Positions 45,974 to 58,330 of a stretch of 64,000 nt of DNA are shown piece by piece. The first letter of the stretch is position 1; each line of letters opens with the position of its first letter. Origin of the DNA: Lomentospora prolificans (taxonomy: Eukaryota > Ascomycota > Sordariomycetes > Microascales > Microascaceae); contig JARFXM010000009.1 in assembly GCA_029532625.1 (NCBI GenBank), positions 2,604,001 through 2,668,000 on the forward strand, given 5' to 3'. The notes under the pieces were generated by a model. That model saw only the letters and a list, made by a program, of their open reading frames with translations. It had not been told where the DNA came from and searched no databases. Both the position numbers and the translations under genes were made by a program.

Positions 45974-48900
45974 GGCGACCGTGTACTTGTAAGTCTGCGG
46001 GGTGCTGGGGAGGACAACTGCTGCGCAGTCTCTGGAGGCTAAGGAAGACACGAGCCCGTACGTTAAGTCTAGGCGGCTAGGCTAACCGGGTTCTTTTGCC
46101 CGAAGATTGAAGTCGCCAATTTTGGAGGGCGGAGGACTCTGTTGTCATTGAGGATGGGGAAAAAATGGCCCGAAGAAGAAATTTTCTGTCCCACCCGCCT
46201 AACGAGTTAGGGTTCATCATCACCAAACTTCGACGACCCGTATAACGCCAGCGGGCATGGCATATTTCATGCGAACCGACGAAAATTTCGCTCCCTATAT
46301 GATTTCACAGGGCCAACGGCAAAAAGATACACACATTACGTCGGAATTGATGAGAACTGCTCATTTAGCGGGCGTTCGCCAACGTCTGTAACGATGTCGC
46401 TCTCGAGAGACCTACTGAGCAAAGTAAGAGCGCTGGCTGGTTCTTCATTCTCGACTCGACAGCCTGACCAAGCACCACAGAGCGTGAAGCAACGGATTAA
46501 TTCTTGGAACTCACCATTCTCCACGCCCAGGTCTCGCACAAAGTAACCCACGTGTACTGAGATCAAGATAAGCTCATCCGACACATTTCCCCGTACGACC
46601 AGTCTCGGGCAGCCTGGATACAACGATGACACCTGAGACAATGGTGTAAAGGGGCGCAAGTAGCTAGGTTAGGCTCTCTCGCCGATTTTCGATGGACATG
46701 ACTACGCATTGCTTCTGTCATCCGTGCCGTCTCTACCCTGCAGTGACTTGTAACAGTCCTACTCGAACATATCGGGAAGGTCACAAGAGATCGCAAAGCT
46801 GCAAGACAAGCGGACCCCGCTGCTCGTCGTCGCCTACTTGACGCCTCACACGCACACGCATTCAGGGAGCGCGCAAACTTTAGCCTCCAAATCACTGGAT
46901 GGGGGGTTAGTTATTGTCAAGCCATCCTCCGCTTACTCCCAAGGTCGGAGGTTGACACATTAGCCCTGCAGGGTAGACGAGGTCATGCGATTGGGCTGGC
47001 AAACCCCGTTTTGGAAAGACGGCCCTCGGAACACCCAATCCTGCACCATCATGATGACTTCACCCTTGAACTTATATTGTGAGTCTTAAAGGCGGAGGAG
47101 CTCCCCGGCTGTTGGATAGAATTATACATCGCGTTCCTGGAGTGGTCCTAGACATTTTCGCAGGTGACTCGATAGTCATAATGAATTCTGACAACGCTTA
47201 GCTGATAGTGATGTGATGTCACTCGATCGGACTTAGGCCCAAGGCCTAACAAATCTAAGTGTCTGGACTGCTGATAGGGCTGAGTTGCCTCGACGTCTGC
47301 GATACGCTTGCAATCTATTGCTAGACGGGTCGATCAAGAGAATGTCGAGATATGGGACCCCTTTTTGTCTCATCGACCTCCCCTTCCTTACTGCAGTGTA
47401 AGATTTTAGTTACACCGCATATGCCGACCAGAGATTCACTCCAGAAATGCCCCCTAGGCAGGAGATCTTGGGTTTGGAACCCGTCAGTTCGTGGTCCTCA
47501 GAGGAGGGAGAGACCTCCCTCCTTGATTTTAGGGGGCGACCGGGTGGTGGGACGCTGCATGGAATCGTGTGGCGAGAAGTCGCCGTGGTCTGGCGGATCT
47601 GAGTGCGCGCAGTTGGGAGGAGAACCCGTTTTGTCTTCACCGCTAGTTTCAGACCGGATCCTTGGTCCTTACAAGTACATAGATAGAATCTTCTCAGATT
47701 CGCGGCCTAACCCATCCATCGCATTTTCTTGCCAGGATGCGATCACGAAGATGACGAGGTGGATTCCCTGTGTGAGTTGCCGGATTGCCATCAAGGCTGT
47801 AAGAGCCGTCATCTGAACAGCCTCCTGACCGATAGGCTGGCAAACGGCTGGAGAAACGCAAGCGGCGGAAATGGTGCGCATGGTCGCATATCGAAGGGCC
47901 AAGCGTGGTGGAGTCTCTGATTGCTGCGCCGGCCTGCAGTCGCCAGCGGCCCCACCAAAAGGGTTGTGAGTCTCATCGTCTCCACGCCCGATATGGGACG
48001 GAGTTGGGCAAGGTTGGTTCAGTTCCAGCAATCAACCCCAGAAATCCAGCAGAAGCCCCAAGTTGGCCAACTCTTCTTTTTTCCCATATCCAACGGAATA
48101 GTCGTCGTGGAAAATACAGGTTGGGTGAGAACACAACCCGACGGGATGGCTAGTCAAAGCCAATTCGAATGAAAAATAGCTGCCGAAAAATTAGGTGGCT
48201 GGTGGAGGGTTGATATCGACACCTCCACCGTAGTGCCAATTTGCTTTGTACTATGATGTACCACTAACACTGGGCAGCAAATGCAACTCAGATGGCCCAG
48301 AGCTGACTGGCCATAGGTAAACCAATAGCTCGGGGTGCTGGCCACTAAGCCAGCTGTGCCCCAAATACCTCCCAATACCCAGAATTTCCCAGTGTTATCT
48401 CCACTTTTACTAGGCTGGAGCGCCGCGCTGAAGCAGCTTCAAGCTCTTTGCTGGTGTGCCTCGTGTTACTATTATTTCCTTTGAAAGTGCAGGATCTCAG
48501 CGCGCAGCCGCACCCCCCTCCAACTTACGTGAAGCCCAACAGAGCCAGTCATAATCTGCCTGCTAGATCTGAGGCCGGAAAGACTGAATCTCTGAATGGA
48601 TCCATGAGGGTTATAGCTTGAAGCTCTCCCGTTCGTCACCAAAGTCCGACGAGCTCTCCAGTTTCCTGCCTCTCAGGGCGTAGCTTGCGAACTATATTGA
48701 TTCGGATTAGCGCGAAGGCGCACACCAGCCGATACTCCTGGCGCGGATTCAGTTGATCCCGGTATTGGAAGGCGCAATAGGCGCGAAACAGAGCCAAACC
48801 AGAAAACGCAAAAAAGAATTTGGGCATGTCGTCGCAGATCAATAGTGGCGTGAGGGCCCACAGCTCGCTGCGGCTTGTATGATAGTAGGGGACCGTAAAG

Positions 48901-50985
48901 CTCACAAATGGGTGATGAAGCACTAGGTTCCTCTCCACTGAACCAAGCTGGGAGATGTTGGTGATGCTTGTAAGTGTCATCCCTTGACTTGAGTAGATAG
49001 GCGCAATGCTCGCGGATGGGGACTCTGTTCCCATGCCCTTTTGCAGGTAAGATGCCCACGATGTCCTGGGGGATAGAGAACGAGAATTCACAAGGGCTTC
49101 GAATTGGCGATATTTCGAGGTTGACCGCGCAACTAAGCAAGTCCAAAGCCAGCTTTTGGATATGAAGTGTCGGAGTCTAGCTCGCAATTCGGACTTTGGC
49201 GACATAGGAAGCAATCAACACTCACCTTGAAGCCTCATGACTCCCATCGAATGAAAGTATGATGCGGGCGCCGACAAAGCACAACAGTCTCTGAATATAA
49301 TATCAGAGACTGCAACCGGTTGGGAGTCTCGGATTAATCGCAATAATGAATGGGGTCAGTGCTCAAAGTACCGAGTAGAGTGGTCAGGAGCGGTTTGAGT
49401 GTTACCTGGACAAGTATTTAGGTGACCCGACTCAATCACATGGAAAGTGGCCCATCATAATCCGTACCTGGTTCAGCGAGGCAAGGCCAGCAGGTGCTCC
49501 TGCATATAAACACATTAGAGCCAAGGTCAAGGTTCCGCCAGGCCTAGGGTGACATTGAAGGCAGGCCACCAGGAAAAGGTCGAGCCAGGCCAGGGGTTTT
49601 ACGGTGGTCGTTCTGGTTCCTGCGCCTTTGCTTTTCTCCTCACAATTTGGTCGAAGCCTTCACGCATGCACTATCGGACGGGGCGCGCTGCATTCTGCTA
49701 TTACACACGAATTAAACGCGTCTTGGCTCTGAACCGGGGTAGTTCGTGCGTGGACTCGCGGTCTCAATCGTGCAAGGGTTGAATCTCTGGATTGCAGGCG
49801 CATCGTACATTGCCAGCATTTGGACAGATGTGTTTGAGACCAGGAGGAAGGAAAACCCCCGGCTTATATTATTCCAAGGTATTCCTAGCGATCTCTGGCA
49901 GCTCACCACCTTCGGGGTTGACCTGGGCGCAGGCGGGAGTGTCTATTGTTTCCGTCAACAAGATCGGGGTGCCGAACGGGGAGACCCATGGTTGAGGAAA
50001 TCACCTGGCTGGCGAAGAATATTGAAGCCATCCCGCGCTGAGCATACTAAATTAGCCTAGCATACAATATTGAGGCATGTTATCGATTCGGAAGCTGCCT
50101 CAGCTCTTGGCCTTGATGTAAGACCTCGAGCTCAATGCCAGTCTGGTCACCAGTTACGCCCAGGACGTTTCTAGATTCAAGTGCTCTCCGGGCACCGCCG
50201 TCGCCAGTTGATCATGCTATCGCCCTTAGCTTCCATTTTCCTGCTGACCAGTGCCTTCCTCCTTGTAAGCGGCCGCACCTGAGTGACGTGGCTCCGGAGC
50301 TATGATGTGCTTCTGCCGTGTGGAGGGGCGATTTGGGCGCTGAGACTCCTTAGTGGGTACCTCGCCAGCCTGGCAAGCCAGCTGCTCGGAGAAACATTTG
50401 ATGCTGGCTTGGAACACAATTTTGTCCACTGGCAATTTTATGCTACGTCGTGAGTGCAATCCTCTCGATTACTGGGGCTGGTGTCCGTTTTGCCATTGTT
50501 TTTCCTCAGTACACGCCCCCCCTTCCTTCGTCCATCACCCTCAGCACCTCCTGTAATTCCTTCCCCTTCTCTCATTTGACAAGACTCACTTGGCCTTTCC
50601 ACATAGACGCAATTGAACAACTCATCGTGCAGGCCACTGTCCCCCTCGTGCCTTCCGACGTTTCGATCCCGAATCCCCGTGTGAAGCTTCAAGGCTTTGA
50701 TTCCACCTGTCTCTCATTTAGTTTCTTTCGCCGCTTTGCCTCTTAACTTCTATTAGTATCTTGGTCTGAGCTTTTTTCGAAATTCGACTGCCTCCGAGAT
50801 TGGACTCTGTGTACATTGGACCTTGCCTTCAAACCTGTCTCCTGCAGCCCACTCGTCCTCCCCGTCAAATCCGTCTGCAAGACCTTCGTATGGGCCTGCC
50901 ACTCGTTACATCACCTCCATTCTCCCCTTAAACCTCCTGCGTCCTTGCCCCTTTCTCGACGCACCTCTCCTCTATCTCAGCTCCC

Positions 50986-51015
50986 AATTCCCTGGCCCTC
51001 AATTCCCTGGCCCTC
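50986..51015. repeat. 15-bp perfect tandem duplication
   Basis: The unit AATTCCCTGGCCCTC occurs twice in direct succession. It lies in the pyrimidine-rich region upstream of the 14-3-3-like gene, a slippage-type duplication. Confidence 0.85.
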
Positions 51016-51642
51016 ATCCTCACGAGACGGCTTCCTTGCGCAATCGACCCGTCAATTCCTTGTTTGGCTTTGCCTCAATTGACCTCCCGGCCTTTCTCAT
51101 TGCGCCCATATCTGGTGCGGCCTTAGCTTCGGGGAGCCCAGCCCTACCGATCTATCTCCACGCGAAGTCTAAGCTCTATTGAGAGGCATCGGTTCACAGT
51201 TAGAGCTCTACGGTAGCTCCCGTCACTCAGCTTCGTCCTGTTCGGCCCAATGGCTTGATCTGGCCGCCCATTTCGAGTTTTCCTCACCCCGAACCTAATC
51301 CGGATCGCCCTGTCTTGCCACCCAACGTCAAGACTGTAGGGTATTGATTGCTGGCCTCAGTTCTTACGGCCGTCGCGTTGCCTGGCGCGGTCCCATTCCT
51401 GTAAAAATTCACTCATTCGTCCCGAATCAAGACACGTCAAGCCCAGTTCCCTGGCCCGGCCGAACTGACCCTCTTCATCGCGTCGACCCTTGCTTAGCCT
51501 GGCCTCGTTGTATGTGACCGCATCAAGACCACGGTTACAATTGTGGGCACCACGGCATCCACCCAGATGGCTTTGTAAACAACGGCCACCCTGTGTTGAC
51601 CTTCATATAATAGCCATTTCATCTTCAATCGAACCTATCGAA

Positions 51643-51699
51643 ATGCTCTGTGCGACGAGTTACCATCTCACTCTCACTCTCACTCATACTTACTCCTAG
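51643..51699 (+). promoter_or_regulatory. 18-codon upstream ORF before the 14-3-3-like gene
   Basis: An ATG in a purine context (CGAAATGC) opens an 18-aa frame with a Thr/Leu repeat and ends at TAG, 260 nt before the main start codon. It would be translated first if the leader begins upstream. Transcript ends are unknown. Confidence 0.35.
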
Positions 51700-51959
51700 C
51701 ACCCTCACCCATTCGACCAAGCGTACACCTAGGTTCCTCCTACACCACTCTTTTATCTCTATTACACCCCGCAGGCCTCGTCTGTCGCGCCCTTCTCGCC
51801 GGCACTGGTTCGCGTTGAGTTACCTTTAAGGCGCCATTTGCAGATTCACCGGGGGGCTTGTACTCGCTCTGCTCTTCCTTGTCTACCTACATCCTCACGA
51901 CATCTGAAGAGGAAGAGCATTGAACAAATCTCAGCCTGGAGAAGGTGTCGTCAAATATC

Positions 51960-52874
51960 ATGGCTTCCTCCGAGGTCGATCAGAAGTTTCTCGGGAAATT
52001 AGCAAAGATGGTTGAGCCTAACAACCCCTTATTAGCTTCCATACTCTTCAAGATACTTGGCCTTTCTTTAAATTTAGCGGACCAGCTGGTCACAGCAAAG
52101 AAGCAACGGCGCCATCATGCCGAGCAGACACCAGAGTTTCTCAAACTAGTGTTGCACATCATCTGGCTATCAAGAGAAGGGCTTAAACTGCTCGATCAGT
52201 ATGTGATACCCAGCGTCGGCCACGAGGTGGAACTCAAGGTTCTAGCCTACAAGCTCCGCGCTTCGTTCTATCACATCTTTGTGCTTTTCCACAACAGTCC
52301 CCCTGTCTCCGATCTCTCTATCTCCACTCCAGAAATTCTCGCTGGAGCCATGGCCGGCCTAGTCACGCCGCCAAGGATCCACAAGGGGAAGGGAATAGCT
52401 CGGGATGAAGATTTAGAGTCTCACAATTCTTCGATACAACCCACCCACCCCATGGAAGGTGGTCCTGTCGGACCCCCGCCGGGCTTCGGAATAGAAACGC
52501 CGGGCTCTTTCCTTATTCCAGCAGTCGATTACCTTCCAGCCGCTCACAAGTCGTTTAAGGAGGCCGTCGCCCTCGCCGAGGAATTATTATGGGGCTCTCA
52601 CTCGCTCCGTTTGTCCGTGAAAACTGAATACGCTGCCTTCCTTTACGAATGCGTGCATGACCCCGAAGCGAGCCGCGCCCTCGCGAAAAAGACGATTGCC
52701 GAGGTGTACGATGCCCAGGAGGGAATGGACGACGACATGTTCGCTGACGCCTGTGAGCTTGTTACGGTCCTCGGAAAGATGATGAAGCGCGGCCTGGGTT
52801 CAAGTAACACGCCCAGTAACCGGCAAACACCGACGCCGGCTGGCCCGCCGCCTGGAATGGAGAATCCGATATGA
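51960..52874 (+). CDS. Atypical 14-3-3-domain protein
   Basis: A single exon encodes 304 aa from the first in-frame ATG (MASSEVDQKF). The all-helical product aligns by eye with 14-3-3: FLGKLAKMVEPNN near the N-terminus, ELKVLAYKLRASFYHIFVLF in place of the helix that reads FYLKMKGDYYRYL in typical members, and EELLWGSHSLRLSVKTEYAAFLYE followed by ASRALAKKTIAEVYD for the last helices. A Pro/Gly-rich insert of ~60 residues (about 130-190) separates the halves, and the C-terminus is a Pro-rich tail. The Arg-Tyr pair that binds phosphate in typical 14-3-3 proteins appears as His-Ile here. Two canonical fungal 14-3-3 genes are expected elsewhere. Function of this divergent branch is unknown to me. 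Confidence 0.78.
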   Translation: MASSEVDQKFLGKLAKMVEPNNPLLASILFKILGLSLNLADQLVTAKKQRRHHAEQTPEFLKLVLHIIWLSREGLKLLDQYVIPSVGHEVELKVLAYKLRASFYHIFVLFHNSPPVSDLSISTPEILAGAMAGLVTPPRIHKGKGIARDEDLESHNSSIQPTHPMEGGPVGPPPGFGIETPGSFLIPAVDYLPAAHKSFKEAVALAEELLWGSHSLRLSVKTEYAAFLYECVHDPEASRALAKKTIAEVYDAQEGMDDDMFADACELVTVLGKMMKRGLGSSNTPSNRQTPTPAGPPPGMENPI

Positions 52875-54466
52875 CATGCCCATCCTAGTAGTCATTCAGT
52901 CCTTCACTCCGGAGGCTATACATACACTGGAGATTTACGACGACGTTAGTAATATCTTGCACATCGCAGTGCCGAGACCACCATCTTGGCACACATATTT
53001 ACTAATATCAGCGGCGTTCGCAAAGAACACACAACTTATCGACGATCTCACTGATCCCTTACGACCGCGGCGAACCGTGTATACTTACATCTCATCCTTA
53101 TCCAATCTCTTTTCAGACGGTTGCCATATTTTCTCGTTAATTTTACAGTATCCAGCATATCTTAAGGCGCAATGAGTGTTTCTTCAATCACATAGAACCG
53201 GAGATGGGATGAGTGAAAGCGTGTTGCAAACATCCAATAGCGTTCTGCTTTTGTACTTGTATCCATCCATTGTACAGAGAAAAGTCCGAGGGAAAAGGAG
53301 GGCCTTGTCTATATTTTTTCGTGGTTACATGTCGTCTAGACTGTTGTATTTCTGGTTTTCAAACAGCCTTCTCTCTTGGGAGGGTCGGCCTTCTGATTTT
53401 GACCCCTCCCGTTCTATTTACCTCTTGATCTTCTTCTTGCCCTGTGTTGATACCCCAAACTTGTTTCCCGGAGTAAGGGCGGACTTGGATTACCGGACAT
53501 GGTTCCATGTTACCTCTTCATACCTTTGGTTCCAGCTTCGAGGGCAAATGGATTCCTTATTCCCGTTCCCATCCTCACTCCTTCTCAGGCCGTGGTAAAT
53601 TTGTAGTTAATACATTATTATCTTCCTTCCCACCCTCTTGTCAATATAAGCATCGAATCAGGTCATAGTGGCAATGACATGGTCCTGATACTTCACTGTT
53701 GGCACACTTCAACACTCAATTGTAGGAACAGTAATAGTCAATGAACAGCTCGATTTAATCGGCATGGTAGTTAGCTATCTATTTGTGATGGAAGAGAACG
53801 CAATAATATGTTTTTCCCCTTTAGCTGGGACGCGGGTGTAAGTTGCCATGAAAAAAAGTGGACGGCCGTGGAGCTCGGGCTCCGGGGCCTGAATGTACGG
53901 TCTAAGCACGCCACCGAATCGCAAACTAAGTCTGACTTGACTGGAGAAAAGCCCAAGGCGATGCCCGAAAACGCCCAAACGAAAGAACGAAAACAAATTG
54001 AAATGTGAGGACATGACCTCCCTCTCAGAGGATACCCCCGCTTAAGAGATGCCCGCTCATCCTCCACATATCCCCCAAACCCGTTCCCACTCGAAATGCA
54101 TCATCTTATGCCAACTTCGGCGAACAGGAAAAGAAAGAGGAATTCGTGATCCCAGAGATCTGTTCGCCAAAGGTTCCCGTCGTTATCGAAAAAAGATCAA
54201 GGGATCAGATCGCTTGCTAACCGAGTAATGCGCGCCATCTACTTTTCTTTCTCCTTGAGGGCACAACGCGATGTGTGCCACATTTGAACCATCTCGAATA
54301 TTCGCAGAATCAAAAGCAGCAAGCCCAAATGGCTATGTATGTTAAAAGAGCGGAAAGAAAAATGTCATGTCACCAAATAGGACAAAGCCCGGCCAAATCT
54401 TCTTTAGTTGTAGGCCGTATCAACGTGCCCGTCTTCTCGCGAAAAGCCAGATATGCGGGTGGAGAC
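52875..54466. other. Convergent intergenic region
   Basis: This 1.6 kb lies between the stop codons of the 14-3-3-like and SANT-like genes. The left part is T-rich, as in a long 3' UTR. The open frames (up to 140 codons) are low in complexity and overlap each other. No motif is seen. Confidence 0.45.
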
Positions 54467-55459
54467 CTAGGATCGAACAACCTCCTCCTCGGGGGGCTCG
54501 CCAGGATCAAGCTGTTCGATTTGCTCGAGGCCGGCCTTCCAGGCGGCAATATTGGTCTCTCGGATGAGTGCGCGTTGTTCAGCCTCGGCTGCTTCGCATT
54601 TGTCGCGAATGACACTGAGGGGAACCATTCTGCCTGTAGCGTTGAAGAAGTTTGCCTGCATCTCCAACCACTTTCCTCGCTTCATCTTGCTATCGACTTG
54701 AGCGAGAACTTCGCAATCTCTCTCCGTGAAGTGGGTGTTAGGCTTAAAGTTCAAATAAGGGGGGTGGAGGTGTTCGCGAATTTGTTTCTGGACGTGAAGC
54801 TGCTTTTCAACATCGGAGACTTCATCCTCCGACGATGAACCATAAATGATACCATGTCTGTGCAGGAGCTTTTTGTAGCGCTTTTGTACCTTTCTCTTCT
54901 TCTTGTCCAAGACCTCGGAAATTAGTGCCCAAGTCTCGCCGCCTTCTTTCATGCTCATGAGGAGTACGTCCTGGGACTCAGTCCAGGCGCCCTAGGCCTT
55001 TTCGCGTCCGCGGCCTCGAGAGTGAATTGAGTGGTGCTTGAAGTCGTTAGCGCCAGAAGACGTCGAACAACCTTCTTCTCTATTCGGGTGACTGGCTCCA
55101 TCTCTGGTGGACATCGACTTAGACATGGTTGCAAGGCGGGCCTCGGGTGAAGGAGCCTCGCATTCCGAAGATTTCTCGCTTCCGGAAGTCTCACGGTCCT
55201 CTACCTCCGTCGAGTCCGAACTCGAATCGTTGGCCGGTCCTCGAGATTCCTCATGAGTGTGAACAAGATGCTCATCGCTGTCACTCAACTCACCGTCGCC
55301 ATCGGAGGGAGTGCCGTCTCGCGCAGGAGTGTTCTTCGCCATTCCTGGACTGCGTTTCATTTTATTTAATTCACGATGAAGGGGCAAAACCACTCTTGAA
55401 CTCCCAGAACCGCCGGGTGTTGAAGCACTGCTTCGCATTGAAAAGATTTGAGCCGCCAT
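54467..55459 (-). CDS. Myb/SANT-like DNA-binding protein, interrupted by an in-frame TAG
   Basis: One reading frame runs from the ATG at 55459 to the stop at 54467-54469 but contains TAG at 54992-54994. The first 155 codons are Ser/Glu/Asp-rich and disordered. Directly after the TAG comes GAWTESQDVLLMSMKEGGET followed by WALISEVLDKKKRKVQKRYK, a SANT/Myb-type helical repeat. An acidic linker and a conserved-looking helical C-terminus of ~90 residues (NFKPNTHFTERDCEVLAQ) follow. The frame is unchanged across the stop, so either the gene has a nonsense mutation (CAG to TAG would restore Gln) or an intron ends at this very TAG. An in-phase donor is available only well upstream (GTAGAG near 55204) and is weak. 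Which protein is made is unclear. A nuclear transcription or chromatin role is inferred from the domain only. Confidence 0.6.
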
Positions 55460-57219
55460 TGTTGTAGCGGAGCGAGGTTTGGAATACCGCGCTCTTAGGC
55501 GAACTTCGTGAGTTACTGCAAGGTGAAAAGAAAATGGTTAATTAAGGGGTATTTGAAGCGAAGATAGAGGACAGGAAAGCGCTCTAAAGCAGGAGGTGCC
55601 TGCCTTGAAAAGGATCAAGTTTACATGGACTTACTCGTAATGCTAAAGGTTTGGATTGTCGTCGGTCTTTGTATCGCTAGGAAAACAGGACGCTGAGAAA
55701 AGTCCTCGAGTTTTACCGATGGTCGAGTGAGTGGAAGTGGAAGATAGAGAGTTCAGGGAATTCTGGTCGAGTGTCGACTATATATCAGAAGCTGGCTTAC
55801 AGTCTGATTCAGGAAAACCAAGTGTGAGCTTACCACATAAGCTCAATCGCTATTTGGAAAGCGGGAGCTCAATAGGGAAATTGATTGTCCTGCCCCGGTT
55901 TCCTGAATATGAGGAGACGGAGAACAATCGATAGATTTTCGAATGACCTGACTCAAATTGTTGGGACTCCGGGAAGGCACGGCCACAATAGATCAGTATG
56001 AAAGCCTCTGCGAGGAATGATTCGAAGCCACGGACAGAGGCCCACTCGGTGGGAAGGCGCTTGAGTAGATTGAGAGAACTCGTGCCGAAAGTACTTGTCA
56101 CAGTGTCAAAGAGAGATCGAGTGAAGTCAAAATACAATGTACGGAGTGAATGGTATGCAGTTGGCCCAGCGTGGCTGATAATCGAGTTTGCAAAGACTTA
56201 CCCGAATGGTCGAGTGCGAAGTTGTGATGGTGATTGTGATGATGACGATGAACTAGGTGATGATTGAGTCTCGGAGCATTCGGCGGGCTTGATAGTTGAA
56301 CGCGGGACTTCAGACCACACGCGCCACCGAGTTTAAAAGAAGGAAAGTGCATTCGAGTACCTGTTCCTAAGTATAGATTTCGCGCGGAGAACCACGAAGG
56401 AAGTCGAAACTTGGAGCCTTGGGGTCACCACCTTTCCCTGGGAAGGTGCAACCCCGCGGATAGGGCTTGTCTCGAGCATGGCAAGATACAGACAAGCTAC
56501 AAACCGCAGCCTAGATGCGGTTGGTTAGAAGAGGGGAAGAGGACACGATTAACATAAAACTCTCTTAGACGGTAGTCTTGACAAGCTACTCACAAAGCCA
56601 GTCGAGAAGACCGTCAATCCCTAACTACTCGAGAAGACTTATCTATAACCTAAAACGGTCTCAGGTATCCTGCCAATATTTGACGTCGATGGCTTCACTT
56701 GATTATATATCTCGTCACAATTGCCCTCTAACACACGGATTCGGTGGTAATAATGGTGGTGGTGGTGATAGTCGGAGAAAACACATCAAGTCTTTCCCGA
56801 ATGCTATGCTGGCAACCTGTGTTCAACCGACCACCATCATCTAGGCATATCCTTACAGGCCAAGCGCTGTCTCAAGTGGGGGCACTCTCATAACATCCCA
56901 AAATGAAGTGTCTATACCGAGAGTGATGAGGGCGTAAAGGGAGCGATCCCGGTTAAAGTAAAGGTGAAAAACACAGCGACGGGTGGAGCCGACTCTCACG
57001 ATCACGGAGCAAGTGTAATGTGGAGTCTTGATGGCGGTTGTATTTCTGGCGTTGAGATCAAAAGAGATCAAAGTCTTGCCCGCTGACTCATCTTCTCAGG
57101 CGACTGATTCCACGCCTCAGATGGCCAGCGATACGATAAAAGAAAAGCAGACTAATCGACTTACCCATATCTCATGACCTCGGAGTCCTCATCGTGTGAA
57201 AGAATCCCCCTCGGGCGTC
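55460..57219. other. Divergent promoter region, SANT-like gene and DUF4202 gene
   Basis: This 1.8 kb contains both promoters. The left end holds the 5' UTR of the SANT-like gene with a probable intron (listed separately). A short GGT-type repeat lies near 56748-56766. I see no coding exon. Confidence 0.45.
55516..55634 (-). other. Probable 5' UTR intron of the SANT-like gene
   Basis: On the minus strand a perfect GTAAGT donor at 55634 pairs with a pyrimidine-rich acceptor ending TTGCAG at 55516, with AATTAAC as a likely branch site about 22 nt before it. The 119-nt length is normal for these fungi. The acceptor lies 56 nt before the start codon, so the transcript would begin upstream of 55634. 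Confidence 0.6.
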
Positions 57220-57928
57220 ATGTCGAAACTACCTGAACTCCCGCCCAACTACGCCAAAGCCTTAGAGCTCATCGATGCAGCCCACGCTCTCGATCCTCGG
57301 CAGGCCATAGACTCGAGTCCTTTCGAGCTTCACTATGCCAAACATATGACCCGATGGCTAGTCTTGAGATGTCCCGATGCTTCCCCCGCGCTCCAACTTG
57401 CGTGTCGAGCGCAGCATTTTCGACGGTAACTATTTTTTATCGCTCCACCCACGGCTCAACTTGGCCGGTGCCATTTTTGCTCTTGACTGAATGCCTCTAC
57501 TTACACCCCCTGGTCCGCGCAGGTGGGAGAATCCCAGAAGCGACTATCCGATGACCAGAGCCGGGTACCTCACCTGGCGCGGCAAGCTTAAATCCCTCGC
57601 CGCGAGTCAGGTCGCCGACCTGCTTGCGTCGCCTGGGATCGAGCCAGCCATTCCCGCCGATGACATTTCACGCATCGCAGGGCTCATCCGCAAGGAAAAC
57701 CTGACCACTAACGAGGAGACTCAAGTTCTTGAGGATGTGGCGTGTCTCGTGTTCCTCGACGACCAGTTCGACGAGTTTGAAAGGTCGTCTGGAATTGACG
57801 AGGAAAAGATGGTAAACATCTTGAGAAAAACGTGGGGCAAGATGAGCGAGAAGGGGCGGGAATTGGCTTTGGGAATGGATCTCAGCGATAGAGCAAAGAC
57901 GCTTATCGGAAAGGCGCTGGAATCGTGA
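57220..57928 (+). CDS. DUF4202 family protein
   Basis: Two exons (57220-57425 and 57523-57928) encode 203 aa, the full length of this family found in bacteria and fungi. Hallmarks are ALELIDAAHALDPRQ, ELHYAKHMTRWLVLRCPDAS, the junction-spanning RAQHFRRWENPRSDYPM, LIRKENLTTNEETQVLEDVACLVF (in two parts) and DILRKTW-type NILRKTWGKMSEKG. The pattern of conserved His, Glu and Asp residues resembles an HD-like hydrolase fold, but no activity is established as far as I know; database labels as glutamyl-tRNA synthetase are likely spurious. The ATG at 57220 is the first in frame. Confidence 0.93.
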
Positions 57929-58330
57929 AATGAATACAACAATTGTTATCATGGTTCGCAACTCAGTTTGTGTCCGTGAGTCCACGCCTGGGACCTGGAC
58001 AATATCGCTCAGAAGCGCCAACATGAGTAATGCGAATTTCGACGATTCTGGTTCGGTGCAATTGAGACCGACGTTTGCTTCAGAAGATGCACAGAAACTA
58101 GCTAACCATCCCCGATTCGGCCGACTGCACTCTCTCTTCCATGCACACTATTACTCCACAGCACCTCGACATAGATTGTGTTTATAAGTCTGCAACGTCG
58201 CTACCCTTGTAAACCGTAGCCGAATCGTAAATTCCTCCTCGAATTCAAACCTTTAGCTGAATCGAACTATAATCTGTCCAAAGTCACATCCCATCTTATA
58301 CCGAGCGGTGTAGAAGCCCACTCACGCAAG
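57929..58330. other. Short intergenic region
   Basis: This 402 nt between two plus-strand genes must contain the DUF4202 terminator and the promoter of the FMN dehydrogenase. A frame of 52 codons beginning at 58024 has no recognisable feature. Confidence 0.5.

Larger units (their letters stand above)
45974..51959. other. Gene-poor interval with a long C/T-rich leader at its right end
   Basis: This 6.0 kb begins with the JmjC promoter and ends in the leader of the 14-3-3-like gene. The left 4.5 kb contain only overlapping, motif-free open frames. The longest is 192 codons on the minus strand at 48636-49214, with a competing frame over the same DNA. From about 50480 to 51960 the plus strand is markedly rich in C and T, suggesting a leader of up to ~1.4 kb, possibly with an unseen intron. 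No transposon or RNA gene is recognised. Confidence 0.45.

Noticed and set aside
48636..49214. 192-codon open frame on the minus strand
   Set aside because: A second long frame overlaps it on the same strand, neither has a known motif, and one frame of this length is expected by chance in 64 kb of this composition.
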